From Flavobacterium frigidimaris (lineage in GTDB: Bacteria > Bacteroidota > Bacteroidia > Flavobacteriales > Flavobacteriaceae): a stretch of DNA of 64,000 nt. Of this stretch, positions 39,666 through 49,081 are shown piece by piece. The DNA is taken from positions 62,001-126,000 of the forward strand of contig FQWG01000002.1 in the NCBI GenBank assembly GCA_900129595.1. Reading direction: 5' to 3'. A program made the position numbers and the translations under genes. Every line of letters begins with the position of its first letter. Positions within the stretch are counted from its first letter, which is position 1. The notes beneath the pieces are model-generated. The model did no database searches. It was not told the DNA's origin and worked only from the letters and a program-made list of their open reading frames with translations.

Positions 39666-42545
39666 ATGAAATTCATAAACTCAATTTTTACATCACTTAT
39701 AATTTTTTTCTTACAAACATCGCTTTATGCCCAGGTTAAGGACATAGGAATACCAAGTATCAAAAACTATAAAAGGTCGGATTACAGAGGAGGAACCCAA
39801 AACTGGAGTATCGATCAGGATAAAAACGGGAATATGTACTTTGCCAATAATAATGGTCTTATACAATTTGATGGATCAAGCTGGCACAAATATTCTCTTC
39901 CGATGCAAAACGAAATCAGAAGTCTGAAGATAGATCCGTCAGGCAAAATCTATGTGGGAGGAAACAATGAGTTTGGTTACTTTCAGAATGACACAAAAGG
40001 AATTCTAAAATACCATTCTTTATCAGATATGGTAGACAAGAAGGACAAGCAAAATATAAACTTAATCTGGAGGATACACCTGTTTAAAGGAGAGGTGATT
40101 TTTCAATCCTTTACAAAAATATTTTTCCTAAAAAACAATAAACTGAGATTTATAAATGCTCCAACAAAGTTTCAGTTTTCATTTTTAGTAAATAACCGGC
40201 TTTACTTTCAGGACAAATCACTTGGGATTCTGGAATACCAAAACAAAAAGCTCAAACCAATAAAAGGAACCACTGTATTTAATGATAAAGAAATTTGGTC
40301 CGTATTTCCTCTTCCCGGAAATAAAATGCTTTTAGCTACTTTAGAAAAAGGTCTTTTTATATCTGATAATACTTCTGTAAAACCATGGGAAACTGAGGCA
40401 AATGCTTTCATTAAAAAAAACACATCACTTGGCGGCTCTATAATAAAAGGTAAATTTATTGTGCTTAACTCAGTCTTAGACGGTGTCATAGTCTGTGATT
40501 TGAACGGTAAAATTATCCAACATTTAAATCGTCAAAAAGGCCTTCAAAACAATACTATACTTACCTCGTTTATCGACAACAAAAACAATATCTGGCTGGG
40601 TCTTGATAACGGAATCACTTTTATTAATGAAAATTCGCCTTTTTCTTATTTTGACTATAGCTACAATATAGGTACCGTGTATGCGTCAACAATTTTCAAC
40701 GGAAACTTGTACGTAGCAACAAATCAGGGATTATTCTACCATTCCTGGAATAGCCCGTTTAAGGACAGTCCTTTTACGAGAGTAGAAGGAACGATTTCGC
40801 AAGCGTGGAATATTCAGGTAATCAACAATGTACTTATTTGTGCCAGCAATAGCGGAGCCTTGGTTATTGATCACAATAAAGTATCTAAAAAAATGGATTC
40901 TAAAGGATATTTTGGATTCAAGACAATACCCAATCACGACAACTATATTATAGGAGAAAGTTATAATGGTTTTAGCATTTTTAAAAAATCAGCCGATGGT
41001 TTTGAATATTCACATCAGGTCGCAGGATTTGACGAAACAACAAATACTTTTTCGATCGAACTGGACCAAGACTATTTATGGCTTAAAAAAGATCCTTATT
41101 TATACCAAATGAGATTATCCGAAGATCTCAAAAAGTTTGATTATATAAAAAAGCACAAAAACATCTCCTCAGCCTATACCGGAATCGGAAGTCTTCAACA
41201 TATAAACAACATCGTTTACTTTCAGACAAAAAACCATTTTTTCAGGTTTTCTAAAGAGCAGGGAACATTTTTTGAAGACAAAAAAATAACAGATCTTTTT
41301 AAGGGAATTCCCCCCATAACTACTTTAATAGAAGATTCACAAGGAAGTTTGTGGTATGCCTATAATGAATCTTTAGGTGTTTTGACAAAAAATCAGAATG
41401 GGACATTTACCAGAAAACAAGCGCCGTTTTCAAATTTATCAGGTAATTTAGTAAACAACTATATTTCTGTGAATACTATAGACCCTGGGAATATTTTTAT
41501 AGGACAAACAGACGGATTAACTCATTACGATTCTAAAATTCCGAGCTCATTTATAACGAAACCAAAAGTATTCATCGAAAGTTTTTCTTTTCCCGGAGAC
41601 ACTATCTTAACTGGGAACATCCCAGAAAATCAGCAGATCTATACGGTTCCTTACAGTTCTAACCATGTGAAATTTACGTTTTCATCGCCTACTTACGAAA
41701 ATCAGGAGAACGTAACCTACTCTTATAAATTAGAACCTTTTGAAGAAAACTGGCGCACATGGTCGACGCTTTCAATAAAAGAATATACCAACTTAAGAGA
41801 GGGCAATTATGTAATGAAACTGAAGGCTAAAAATAGTTACGGAATTGAATCTGATGTTTCAGAAATTACATTTACAGTTTCTCCTCCCTGGTACAGACAC
41901 TTTTTAGCCTACCTCGTTTACTTCATTTTACTGATCACTGCGGTATATATCATTTCGAACAGAATTAAACTGAAAATCAGAAAAAACAGGTATTACGAAA
42001 CAATCGAGCAAAGAAGATTGTATCTCGAAAAAGAATCAAAAATACGCCACGAGCAGCACGAACTTGAAAAGGAAATTGAAAAACTAAAAAGCGACAAACT
42101 ACAGATAAAAATCCTCGCAAAAGATAAGGAATTGGTCAATAACTCGCTACAAGTTGTAAAGAAAAACAAAATACTGAACGGAATCATTTACAAACTAAAA
42201 GACATCGACACGAATATTTTAGATGATTCTACCAAATTTGAATTCAACAAATTACATAAAAGCATTGTAAAAGAAGTCAATACAGATAAAAGCTGGAAAG
42301 ATCTGGAGAAACACATCAAAAACGTGCATTTTGAATTCTTAAAGAGATTAAAAGAAAAATATCCGACAATTTCGCCACGCGAACTTGATTTATCAACTTA
42401 TTTATTAATGAATATGTCGACAAAAGAAATAGCCGAAATTATGAATATTTCAACAGGAGGGGTCGAATTAGCCCGATATCGATTACGAAAAAAACTAGGC
42501 TTAAACAAAAAAGAAAACCTGATTGGTTTTCTCATGAGCATCTAA
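39666..42545 (+). CDS. Membrane-spanning beta-propeller sensor with LuxR-type DNA-binding domain (locus regulator)
   Basis: A 959-residue protein that joins sensing and DNA binding without a kinase. After a signal peptide (MKFINSIFTSLIIFFLQTSL) come periplasmic beta-propeller repeats of the two-component-regulator propeller type (about 25-640; repeated NIWLGLDNGITFIN- or SLWYAYNESLGVL-like blades). A triple-tyrosine (Y_Y_Y) domain (about 665-738, ends with EITFTVSPPWYR), one membrane helix (about 747-767), a coiled coil (about 780-850) and a C-terminal helix-turn-helix (about 899-955, SPRELDLSTYLLMNMSTKEI then SGGVELARYRLRKKLGL) follow. Unlike hybrid two-component systems it has no histidine kinase or receiver. 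It probably binds a glycan fragment in the periplasm and activates the divergent susC operon. Confidence 0.9.
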   Translation: MKFINSIFTSLIIFFLQTSLYAQVKDIGIPSIKNYKRSDYRGGTQNWSIDQDKNGNMYFANNNGLIQFDGSSWHKYSLPMQNEIRSLKIDPSGKIYVGGNNEFGYFQNDTKGILKYHSLSDMVDKKDKQNINLIWRIHLFKGEVIFQSFTKIFFLKNNKLRFINAPTKFQFSFLVNNRLYFQDKSLGILEYQNKKLKPIKGTTVFNDKEIWSVFPLPGNKMLLATLEKGLFISDNTSVKPWETEANAFIKKNTSLGGSIIKGKFIVLNSVLDGVIVCDLNGKIIQHLNRQKGLQNNTILTSFIDNKNNIWLGLDNGITFINENSPFSYFDYSYNIGTVYASTIFNGNLYVATNQGLFYHSWNSPFKDSPFTRVEGTISQAWNIQVINNVLICASNSGALVIDHNKVSKKMDSKGYFGFKTIPNHDNYIIGESYNGFSIFKKSADGFEYSHQVAGFDETTNTFSIELDQDYLWLKKDPYLYQMRLSEDLKKFDYIKKHKNISSAYTGIGSLQHINNIVYFQTKNHFFRFSKEQGTFFEDKKITDLFKGIPPITTLIEDSQGSLWYAYNESLGVLTKNQNGTFTRKQAPFSNLSGNLVNNYISVNTIDPGNIFIGQTDGLTHYDSKIPSSFITKPKVFIESFSFPGDTILTGNIPENQQIYTVPYSSNHVKFTFSSPTYENQENVTYSYKLEPFEENWRTWSTLSIKEYTNLREGNYVMKLKAKNSYGIESDVSEITFTVSPPWYRHFLAYLVYFILLITAVYIISNRIKLKIRKNRYYETIEQRRLYLEKESKIRHEQHELEKEIEKLKSDKLQIKILAKDKELVNNSLQVVKKNKILNGIIYKLKDIDTNILDDSTKFEFNKLHKSIVKEVNTDKSWKDLEKHIKNVHFEFLKRLKEKYPTISPRELDLSTYLLMNMSTKEIAEIMNISTGGVELARYRLRKKLGLNKKENLIGFLMSI

Positions 42546-42550
42546 AGCAA

Positions 42551-42580
42551 GAAAGCCATTCGGTATCCCGAATGGCTTCT
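42551..42580. terminator. Bidirectional terminator between the regulator and murF
   Basis: AAGCCATTCGG (42553-42563) pairs with CCGAATGGCTT (42568-42578), in the 38-base gap between convergent stops. Confidence 0.8.
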
Positions 42581-42583
42581 TTA

Positions 42584-43870
42584 TTATTTAATATATTCCA
42601 GTATGCGCTCCAGGGCCATTCCTCTTGAACCTTTTATTAAAATGGTATTATCATTAAAATGAACTGTTTTAAGATACCCTACAAAAGAATCGAAAGTCTC
42701 AAAAAACACTACATTATCCTTAACCACTTTATGCTCATAAAAAAACTTCCCAATCAGGTAACATTTCGATCTGTCCTGCTCTAGCAAAGAGTCAACAATG
42801 AGCTTGTGCTCTTGCGAACTTTCATTGCCCAGCTCAAACATATCGCCCAAAATCATTATTTTATTCTGATTTTCCAACTGCAGAAAATTAGTTATCGCAA
42901 CAGTCATACTACTCGGGTTAGCATTGTAGGCATCCAGAATAATCTGATTGGATTCAATTCTTAACAATTGCGATCTGTTGTTCTCCGGTATATAATTTTC
43001 AATTGCCCCTTTGATGTCATTTTTATCTACTTTAAAATAATATCCCATTGCTACTGCAGCATTGATATTGTTAGCATTGTAAAGTCCAATTAAATGCGAT
43101 GCTACACTGAAATCATCATATTCTATAGCAACAAAAGGATTTGCTTTGATATTTTTGATTTGTATGTTGGCCGCATTATTGTTTACGCCAAAAGAAAATG
43201 ATTTAATTCCGGCTGATTTCTCAATCTGAATAGGATCCTCCAGATTCACGAAGACCAGTTTGTCATTTTTAGCCAGAAAACGATACATCTCACTTTTGCC
43301 TTCAATTACACCTTCAACACCACCAAAACCTTCTAAATGTGCTTTTCCGAAATTGGTGATATAACCATAATCAGGCTGGGCAATTTCGCATAAAAATTCA
43401 ATTTCTTTTTTATGATTGGCTCCCATTTCTACAATTCCAATTTCTGTTTCTTGCGTAAAAGACAGCAAAGTCAGCGGAACCCCAATATGATTGTTTAAGT
43501 TTCCAATGGTGGCTTTAGTATTGTATTTTTTAGCCAAAACAACATTTATAAGTTCTTTGGTTGTTGTTTTTCCGTTACTTCCTGTCAGGGCTATTATAGG
43601 CAACTTTAAATAAGAACGATGAAATTTCGCTAATTCCTGCAACGTTTCCAAACTGTTCTCAACAAGAATAGTTCTTTGATCAATTGCATAAGATGCATTA
43701 TCAATAATAACAAATAAAGCACCTAATTCTAATGCGGCAAGAGCAAAGGTATTGGCATCAAAATTTTCTCCTTTGATAGCAAAAAACATAGAGCCCTTTT
43801 CAATTTTTCTTGTATCAATTGAAACTGATTTGCATTGCAAAAATAAGTTATGAATGTCCTTAATATTCAT
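42584..43870 (-). CDS. murF: UDP-N-acetylmuramoyl-tripeptide--D-alanyl-D-alanine ligase
   Basis: A 428-residue Mur ligase. The ATP-binding loop is LTGSNGKTTTKELI (Gly97 to Thr103 region). NNHIGVPLTLL and GIVEMGANHKKEIEFL, the central-domain motif NAAVAMGYYFKV and the C-terminal LDAYNANPSSM and MILGDMFELGNES are diagnostic for MurF. It adds D-Ala-D-Ala to the UDP-muramoyl tripeptide, the last cytoplasmic step of the peptidoglycan precursor. It is 106 bases downstream of gldJ on the same strand with a terminator between; the neighbourhood of gldJ and murF is known in flavobacteria. Confidence 0.95.
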   Translation of the reverse strand: MNIKDIHNLFLQCKSVSIDTRKIEKGSMFFAIKGENFDANTFALAALELGALFVIIDNASYAIDQRTILVENSLETLQELAKFHRSYLKLPIIALTGSNGKTTTKELINVVLAKKYNTKATIGNLNNHIGVPLTLLSFTQETEIGIVEMGANHKKEIEFLCEIAQPDYGYITNFGKAHLEGFGGVEGVIEGKSEMYRFLAKNDKLVFVNLEDPIQIEKSAGIKSFSFGVNNNAANIQIKNIKANPFVAIEYDDFSVASHLIGLYNANNINAAVAMGYYFKVDKNDIKGAIENYIPENNRSQLLRIESNQIILDAYNANPSSMTVAITNFLQLENQNKIMILGDMFELGNESSQEHKLIVDSLLEQDRSKCYLIGKFFYEHKVVKDNVVFFETFDSFVGYLKTVHFNDNTILIKGSRGMALERILEYIK

Positions 43871-43910
43871 TTAAAAAAATATTTACATATTATAAAAATA
43901 ACCAAAAAAA

Positions 43911-43960
43911 AATCCAAATTCCAAAAGCTGAATATTTTCAGTATGGAATTTGGAATTTTT
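43911..43960 (-). terminator. Terminator after gldJ
   Basis: TCCAAATTCCA (43913-43923) and TGGAATTTGGA (43944-43954) form an 11-bp stem, with an inner CTGAA/TTCAG stem and A/T tracts outside. Confidence 0.75.
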
Positions 43961-43976
43961 TTAAGTTTTCTAGAAT

Positions 43977-45662
43977 TTAGTTTCTAGGTGATCTTCTTTT
44001 TTCAGTTTTAGCACCTACTCTAGACATCGCACATCTGAATCCGATATAGTCTGTTGCCATATCCTGAGGAAAATACCTTCTTTGAGCCGGATCTAACCAA
44101 TATGCTCTGTCTCTCCAAGAACCACCTTTGTAAACTCTTACGTTATCATCGATAAGTGTAGTACGTTTACTAGTATTGTCATATTTTCTAACCATCTGAC
44201 CTAAACTGTCTGTTGTTACATTATGTTTAGGAGAGTTGTACATTGACTGATCAGCTTTAGCTCCTGCTTCAGAATCTCCGAAGTCAAAATATTTAGATGA
44301 TTGTTTATCACCATCTCTATAGTTGATATTATCACTTGTGCTGAAATTTTGTCTCAAATAAGTTTCATTTTCATCAACCGGAACCTGAGCAATTTCTCCT
44401 GGTAAATTAGTTGCCACTTTTTTACCGTTGCTTAACGTTTTGTATTGAATATTATCTTTAGTGATAATTTCAATTTTACCGTCTTTACCAATTTTATTTT
44501 TAGCGTATTGATTTCCTCTAAAGTAGTTAAAATCATTCGCTTCATTATCAATAATAGGTCTGTAAACATCGGCAACCCATTCGGCTACGTTTCCAGCCAT
44601 ATCGTATAATCCAAAATCATTAGGAGCGTAGCTTTTTACTGCGTTAGTAATATCTGCCCCATCATCAGACCAACCTGCAATTCCACCGTAATCACCGTTT
44701 CCTTGTTTAAAGTTAGCCAATTGATCTCCTCTGTTTTTACGTTTAGATGAACGTGTATAATCTCCGGACCAAGGATATTTCTTTTGTCCTTTTATGATAT
44801 TATATTCTCTTTGCCCAACATCTGCTGCTGCTGCATATTCCCATTCTGCTTCAGTAGGAAGTCTGTATTCTGGTAAGATAACTCCTGAGGAACGTTGTGC
44901 ATATACATTCTTTTCGTCCGGAACTACACCGTCTTTTCCTGCTTTAGTTCTTTTACCATTAGGGTTTTTCTTTAATACAAGTTCCTCATTACCACCATAA
45001 GTTGTAGATGGTGAAGCAAGGTAAGCTTCTGTATTAAAAATACTTTCAGCACTAACATCTTGTGTTTTAGCCCCTTTTTTAAGGTAACCGTTTTTCTCTA
45101 AAACTGCTTCGTTTACACGATCAGTTCTCCATTTACTAAATTCAACTGCCTGAATCCAGTTAACACCCACTACTGGATAATTAGCATATGAAGGATGTCT
45201 TAAATAGTTATTAGTCATCGTTTCATTATATCCTAAACGATTTCTCCATACTAAAGTATCCGGAGATGCTCCTTCGTAAATATTTTTATAATTTTCTTCT
45301 GTTGGAGGAAAAACTTTCTTCAACCATTCCAGGTATTCTAAGTACATACCATTGGTAACTTCTGTTTCATCCATATAAAATGACTGAACGTGCTGTTGGG
45401 TCGCTGTGTTATTCCAATCGTGCATAACATCATCTTGTACTTTACCCATTGTAAACGTACCTCCTTCAACAAAAACCAAACCAGGACCAGCCTGTTGTTT
45501 TTTTCCTGCATTTCTGGCAGCAGTTCCATTCTGACTATCTACATCCCAACCAGTTGCTCTGGAAGCACGACTGGAACTCGATTTTTTGCTACAACTAGCC
45601 GTGCCTAACATCAATATTATTGACATCATTAATTGCAAGACTACAATTTTGTTTACTTTCAT
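43977..45662 (-). CDS. gldJ: Gliding motility lipoprotein GldJ
   Basis: A 561-residue lipoprotein when started at the second Met (MKVNKIVVLQLMMSIILMLG); an ATG two codons earlier (45668) is equally possible. The lipobox is LGTASC. The protein has the formylglycine-generating-enzyme/sulfatase-modifying fold typical of GldJ: FVEGGTFTMGKVQDD, YMDETEVTNGMYLEYLEW, YRLPTEAEWEYAAAADVG, YDMAGNVAEWVADVYRP and VYKGGSWRDRAYWLDPAQR, ending with a basic RRSPRN tail. GldJ is needed for gliding and, through GldK stability, for type IX secretion in Flavobacterium. It usually lies beside porU and porV, and here porV is intact but porU is not. Confidence 0.96.
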   Translation of the reverse strand: MKVNKIVVLQLMMSIILMLGTASCSKKSSSSRASRATGWDVDSQNGTAARNAGKKQQAGPGLVFVEGGTFTMGKVQDDVMHDWNNTATQQHVQSFYMDETEVTNGMYLEYLEWLKKVFPPTEENYKNIYEGASPDTLVWRNRLGYNETMTNNYLRHPSYANYPVVGVNWIQAVEFSKWRTDRVNEAVLEKNGYLKKGAKTQDVSAESIFNTEAYLASPSTTYGGNEELVLKKNPNGKRTKAGKDGVVPDEKNVYAQRSSGVILPEYRLPTEAEWEYAAAADVGQREYNIIKGQKKYPWSGDYTRSSKRKNRGDQLANFKQGNGDYGGIAGWSDDGADITNAVKSYAPNDFGLYDMAGNVAEWVADVYRPIIDNEANDFNYFRGNQYAKNKIGKDGKIEIITKDNIQYKTLSNGKKVATNLPGEIAQVPVDENETYLRQNFSTSDNINYRDGDKQSSKYFDFGDSEAGAKADQSMYNSPKHNVTTDSLGQMVRKYDNTSKRTTLIDDNVRVYKGGSWRDRAYWLDPAQRRYFPQDMATDYIGFRCAMSRVGAKTEKRRSPRN

Positions 45663-45785
45663 ACTCATTCTTAGGTGATAAATTTAGGTGCTGCAATATA
45701 ATAATTAACGTTTAATTAGCAACATCTGTTCTAATAATTTTATTTAACTGTTTTTTTACCAGAAAATAACCTATAATTACGAACG

Positions 45786-45793
45786 CAAAAATA
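45786..45793 (-). promoter_or_regulatory. Candidate -7 box TATTTTTG of gldJ
   Basis: Full match to TAnnTTTG on the minus strand, about 120 bases before the gldJ start. Confidence 0.4.
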
Positions 45794-45885
45794 TACTTTT
45801 TATTATTTACTATAACATGAAAGACTATATTTTTACTTACTATTTTTCTAAAAATCCAAAACTCTTTAATTCCCTCATATAACAA

Positions 45886-47130
45886 GTGCGAATACTGCTT
45901 TTTCTTCCCTCGTTCTTTGCCTCTTTTTCTCATATAAAACGGAACTTCACAGGAGATTATCAAGTTAAAAAAGAGATATTTTCAGGCAACTTAAAATTAA
46001 AGATTCTAAACTTTTCAGAGGACCACTTTCGATATAATACTGCTAAAAAAACACGACCTTATTACTCAACCTGAACGAATCAGGCTACATAAGCACCAAT
46101 TCTGCAGAAACTACAAACGTCAGATATCAGCCAGTTACAGCTAGTGAACCGGCAGATCTGCCACACTGAAATTCCCCGAAAAACCAAATAAAATCATCAA
46201 AAGAATTACCCCAAGAGACACAAGACAAACTTTCCTTTCGCAATTACCTATAATAAGGAAGCAAATAGCCCAAAGAGCTCAATACTTTTGACGACTATCA
46301 ATTTCATCAGAACAACATAACACCATACCTTTTATGACTTCAATAGTTAGAAAATTATTTTTCATCAATCACGACCAGGAATTTTTAATCAAGTAAAATA
46401 TTCAATATCATACTCCCAACCTTAAACTATCATAGATATAGTCCTGCAATGTCATTTAAAATTCAAACAATCAGTTCACAAAAATTAATCATACTTAGTA
46501 CCTCTATTAATAAGGAGTAACAAACGAAAAATCATCTCAGGGCAATAATAGACCAAAAGTTAAGTTATATAGGAACAATAAATTTTTTGTATCAGTGCGA
46601 AAATAAAAACAACACAGATAAAATAAGCCAAATCAAACATGATACTATAGTAATTCAGGAAGAATATTTATAGTGATTATTAACAGAAAAAACCGAACAC
46701 TTAAGCCAAAGGAAATTTACGTTTCCTCTCAAAAACTTAACTAACGGCACAAACACTATAAGTTTTATAGCCGGGAAATTTACATCGTACCGTTACAAAT
46801 TTATTATTAAGGAATGAAGCACATTAACATCGACTCACGCTCTTAATGATTCTATATCTATTTTAAACTGGTTTTCGGTGCAATAGCCACTAAAATCTTT
46901 AGATGTTAAGCATGAGTTCACAATAACCACAACAAAAGTAGTCAGACAAAAAAACAAATCATTTTAAAAGAAGACTTCTACTCAGACAAATAACCCTGAA
47001 TAGAAAAGACGATTTTTAGCTGTTGAACCGAAAAAGGATTTTATATTTACAACTCAAAGTCAATTTATTTGACAAATAAAAAGGCAGAAAAATAGGAAAA
47101 GCTTGTCATCTTATAATAATATATATATTT
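45886..47130 (+). pseudogene. porU: Decayed remnant of porU (T9SS sortase), N-terminal part
   Basis: In Flavobacterium the order is gldJ (one strand) then porU and porV (other strand), with porU near 3.8 kb. Here the gldJ-porV gap is 1.5 kb and has no intact gene. From GTG 45886 a PorU-like start reads MRILLFLPSFFASF, then SGNLKLKILNFSEDHF and RYNTAKKT. After a frame change near 46055-46064 the reading goes on as LNLNESGYISTNSAETT, NVRYQPVTASE and IKSSKELPQ. It then continues in one frame to about 47126 with some fifteen stop codons, still giving protein-like pieces such as LTNGTNTISFIAGKF, RFLAVEPKKDFIF and SLSSYNNIY. These resemble the region before the C25 peptidase domain of PorU as I remember it. 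The peptidase domain and C-terminus are missing. It is a wreck, not an expressed protein. Confidence 0.6.
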
Positions 47131-47131
47131 G
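47124..47131 (+). promoter_or_regulatory. -7 box TATATTTG of porV
   Basis: Full match to TAnnTTTG, 26 bases before the porV ATG, at the very end of the porU remnant; it would let porV be expressed on its own. Confidence 0.5.
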
Positions 47132-47157
47132 TATCATAAATACGTTAAGTTCCCTAA

Positions 47158-48363
47158 ATGAAAAAAATATCACTACTTTTAATTTGTTCTTTTATTCTTT
47201 TTAAAGTACAGGCTCAGGAGAATCGACCTATTACGACAGGAGTCCCATTTTTATTAGTTGCCGCAGATGCCAGAGCAGCCGGTTTAGCAGATCAGGGTGT
47301 CGCAACATCAACAGATGCTTTCTCGCAGCAATGGAATCCTGCAAAATATGCTTTTTCAGTCGACAAACAAGGTTTTTCCATTAGCTACACTCCTTACCTA
47401 ACAGATTTGGCTAACGACATTTCTCTTGGACAAGTAACCTATTATAACAAAATCAATGACCGGAGTGCCTTTGCGGGAAGTCTTCGTTATTTTGGTTTTG
47501 GGGATATTGAACTAAGAACTACCGGCGATCCTAACGAAGCCGCAAGAATAGTATCACCTAACGAGTTTGCACTAGACGGATCATACTCTTTGAAACTAAG
47601 CGAAACCTTCTCGATGGCGGTTGCCGCAAGATACATACGCTCCAATCTTAAAATTGCCTCAGAAGATGTTGATGCCTCACCTGCCAGCACGTTTGCAGTA
47701 GATATTGCAGGATTTTATCAATCTGAAGAAATTGCCTATTCTAACTTTAACGGAAGATGGAGAGCTGGTTTTAACATGCAAAATCTGGGTCAGAAAATAA
47801 GCTATGACAATGACGATTTAAGCTCCAACTTTTTACCGGCCAATCTTAGACTGGGCGGAGGTTTTGACTTTATTCTTGACAACGATAATAAGGTAGCTCT
47901 TAGTGTTGAATTTACGAAACTTCTAGTACCAACTCCTCCGGGACCGGGAACTCCCGTTGATGCAAATGGAGACGGAGATTATGATGATCCGGGAGACATC
48001 TCTCAGCAACAGGCAAATGCAACAAACTTCAGAAACTATAATGACATAGGCTGGGTTTCAGGTATTTTTAAATCATTTGGAGATGCTCCGGGTGGTTTTA
48101 GCGAAGAACTAAAAGAAATCACCTATAGTGTAGGTGCAGAATATATGTATCAGGACGCATTTGCATTACGAGCAGGATATTTTCATGAAAGTCCGCAAAA
48201 AGGAGCAAGACAGTTTTTTTCTTTAGGAGCAGGATTCAAATACAACGTTGTTAAAGTGGACGTTTCATACTTATTTTCGACATCAAAAATAAAAAATCCA
48301 CTAGAAAACACACTTCGTTTTTCTTTAACCTTTAACTTTGGTGACAAATACGAAGTTTATTAA
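47158..48363 (+). CDS. porV: Type IX secretion outer-membrane protein PorV
   Basis: A 401-residue exported beta-barrel of the FadL-like PorV type (signal MKKISLLLICSFILFKVQAQ). It begins RPITTGVPFLLVAADARAAG, the standard PorV mature N-terminus, and contains SLRYFGFGDIEL and AARYIRSNLK. A variable loop (about 255-300) holds PPGPGTPVDANGDGDYDDPG, a short calcium-binding-like repeat, and the C-terminus is SLTFNFGDKYEVY. PorV shuttles T9SS cargo from the Sov translocon to the attachment complex that includes PorU. The gene is intact, although its usual partner gene upstream is degraded. Confidence 0.95.
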   Translation: MKKISLLLICSFILFKVQAQENRPITTGVPFLLVAADARAAGLADQGVATSTDAFSQQWNPAKYAFSVDKQGFSISYTPYLTDLANDISLGQVTYYNKINDRSAFAGSLRYFGFGDIELRTTGDPNEAARIVSPNEFALDGSYSLKLSETFSMAVAARYIRSNLKIASEDVDASPASTFAVDIAGFYQSEEIAYSNFNGRWRAGFNMQNLGQKISYDNDDLSSNFLPANLRLGGGFDFILDNDNKVALSVEFTKLLVPTPPGPGTPVDANGDGDYDDPGDISQQQANATNFRNYNDIGWVSGIFKSFGDAPGGFSEELKEITYSVGAEYMYQDAFALRAGYFHESPQKGARQFFSLGAGFKYNVVKVDVSYLFSTSKIKNPLENTLRFSLTFNFGDKYEVY

Positions 48364-48390
48364 ACAGAAAAAATAAAAAAATCAATAACA

Positions 48391-48428
48391 ATCCAAATTT
48401 CTATTTCTTAGAAATTTGGATTTTTTTT
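48391..48428 (+). terminator. Terminator after porV
   Basis: ATCCAAATTTCT (48391-48402) pairs with AGAAATTTGGAT (48410-48421), followed by a run of T. Confidence 0.85.
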
Positions 48429-48440
48429 CCCATAAAAAGA

Positions 48441-48923
48441 ATGAAAAATATAAGCATTACATCGTCATTTATCGTTTACGACACACTACAGGAACTTTCA
48501 GCGGATATTCAGGACCTAATGAACCAAGCCGTTGAAATTCGCAAAAAAGCATACGCGCCTTATTCACAATTCAGAGTTGGAGCAGCATTATTATTAGACA
48601 ACGGAAAAACAGTTTTAGGATCTAATCAGGAAAATGCCGCTTATCCATCAGGATTGTGTGCAGAACGAGTAGCGATTTTTTATGCAGGAAGCATGTATCC
48701 TGATGCCAAAATTCTAAAAATAGCCATTACAGCAGCTTCAGACACCAATCAGACTACAGCTCCAATTCCGCCTTGTGGCTCATGCCGACAATCAATTGCA
48801 GAATACGAAATCAGGCAAGACACCCCTATAGAAATCTATTTTATGGGCGAAATTGGTGAAGTTTACAAATCAGCATCCCTGAAAAATTTGCTTCCTTTTA
48901 TGTTTGATAAAAAGTTCTTGTAA
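48441..48923 (+). CDS. cdd: Cytidine deaminase
   Basis: A 160-residue enzyme with the zinc and proton-shuttle motifs of nucleoside deaminases: Cys73-Ala-Glu75 in PSGLCAERVAIFYAG and Cys112/Cys115 in PPCGSCRQ. YAPYSQFRVGAALLLDNGK and SNQENAAYPSG mark it as the cytidine/deoxycytidine type (pyrimidine salvage to uridine) rather than a blasticidin or tRNA deaminase. It follows porV by 77 bases with a terminator between. Cytoplasmic, probably a homotetramer, as usual for three-Cys members. Confidence 0.93.
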   Translation: MKNISITSSFIVYDTLQELSADIQDLMNQAVEIRKKAYAPYSQFRVGAALLLDNGKTVLGSNQENAAYPSGLCAERVAIFYAGSMYPDAKILKIAITAASDTNQTTAPIPPCGSCRQSIAEYEIRQDTPIEIYFMGEIGEVYKSASLKNLLPFMFDKKFL

Positions 48924-48973
48924 AAAAAAGCCAAAAAGTCACGTTTAAATTTTACTTCTTAATAGGAATGTCT

Positions 48974-49004
48974 TATTTTTGCATCCCGACCTTTCGGGCG
49001 CAAA
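48974..49004 (+). promoter_or_regulatory. pdhA promoter -7 box with overlapping leader hairpin
   Basis: TATTTTTG (48974-48981) matches TAnnTTTG. TTTGC (48978-48982) can pair with GCAAA (49000-49004) around an inner CCCGA/TCGGG stem, so a hairpin sits at the predicted start of a roughly 95-base leader. No known riboswitch was recognised in the leader. Confidence 0.45.
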
Positions 49005-49081
49005 TTTGTGGGAGGAAACTATTTTGCGTTATAGGCAACAATTGATAACACAAACAAACTTTAGCAAAAGAAAGAATTCAG

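Noticed and set aside
45712-45963. 83-codon open frame on the minus strand between gldJ and porV
   Set aside because: It has no protein-like features and overlaps the start of the porU-like reading on the other strand and the gldJ promoter candidate.
48978-49075. Possible riboswitch in the pdhA leader
   Set aside because: There is a hairpin, but no aptamer consensus I know (TPP, SAM, cobalamin, FMN) matches; kept only as a promoter/leader hairpin.
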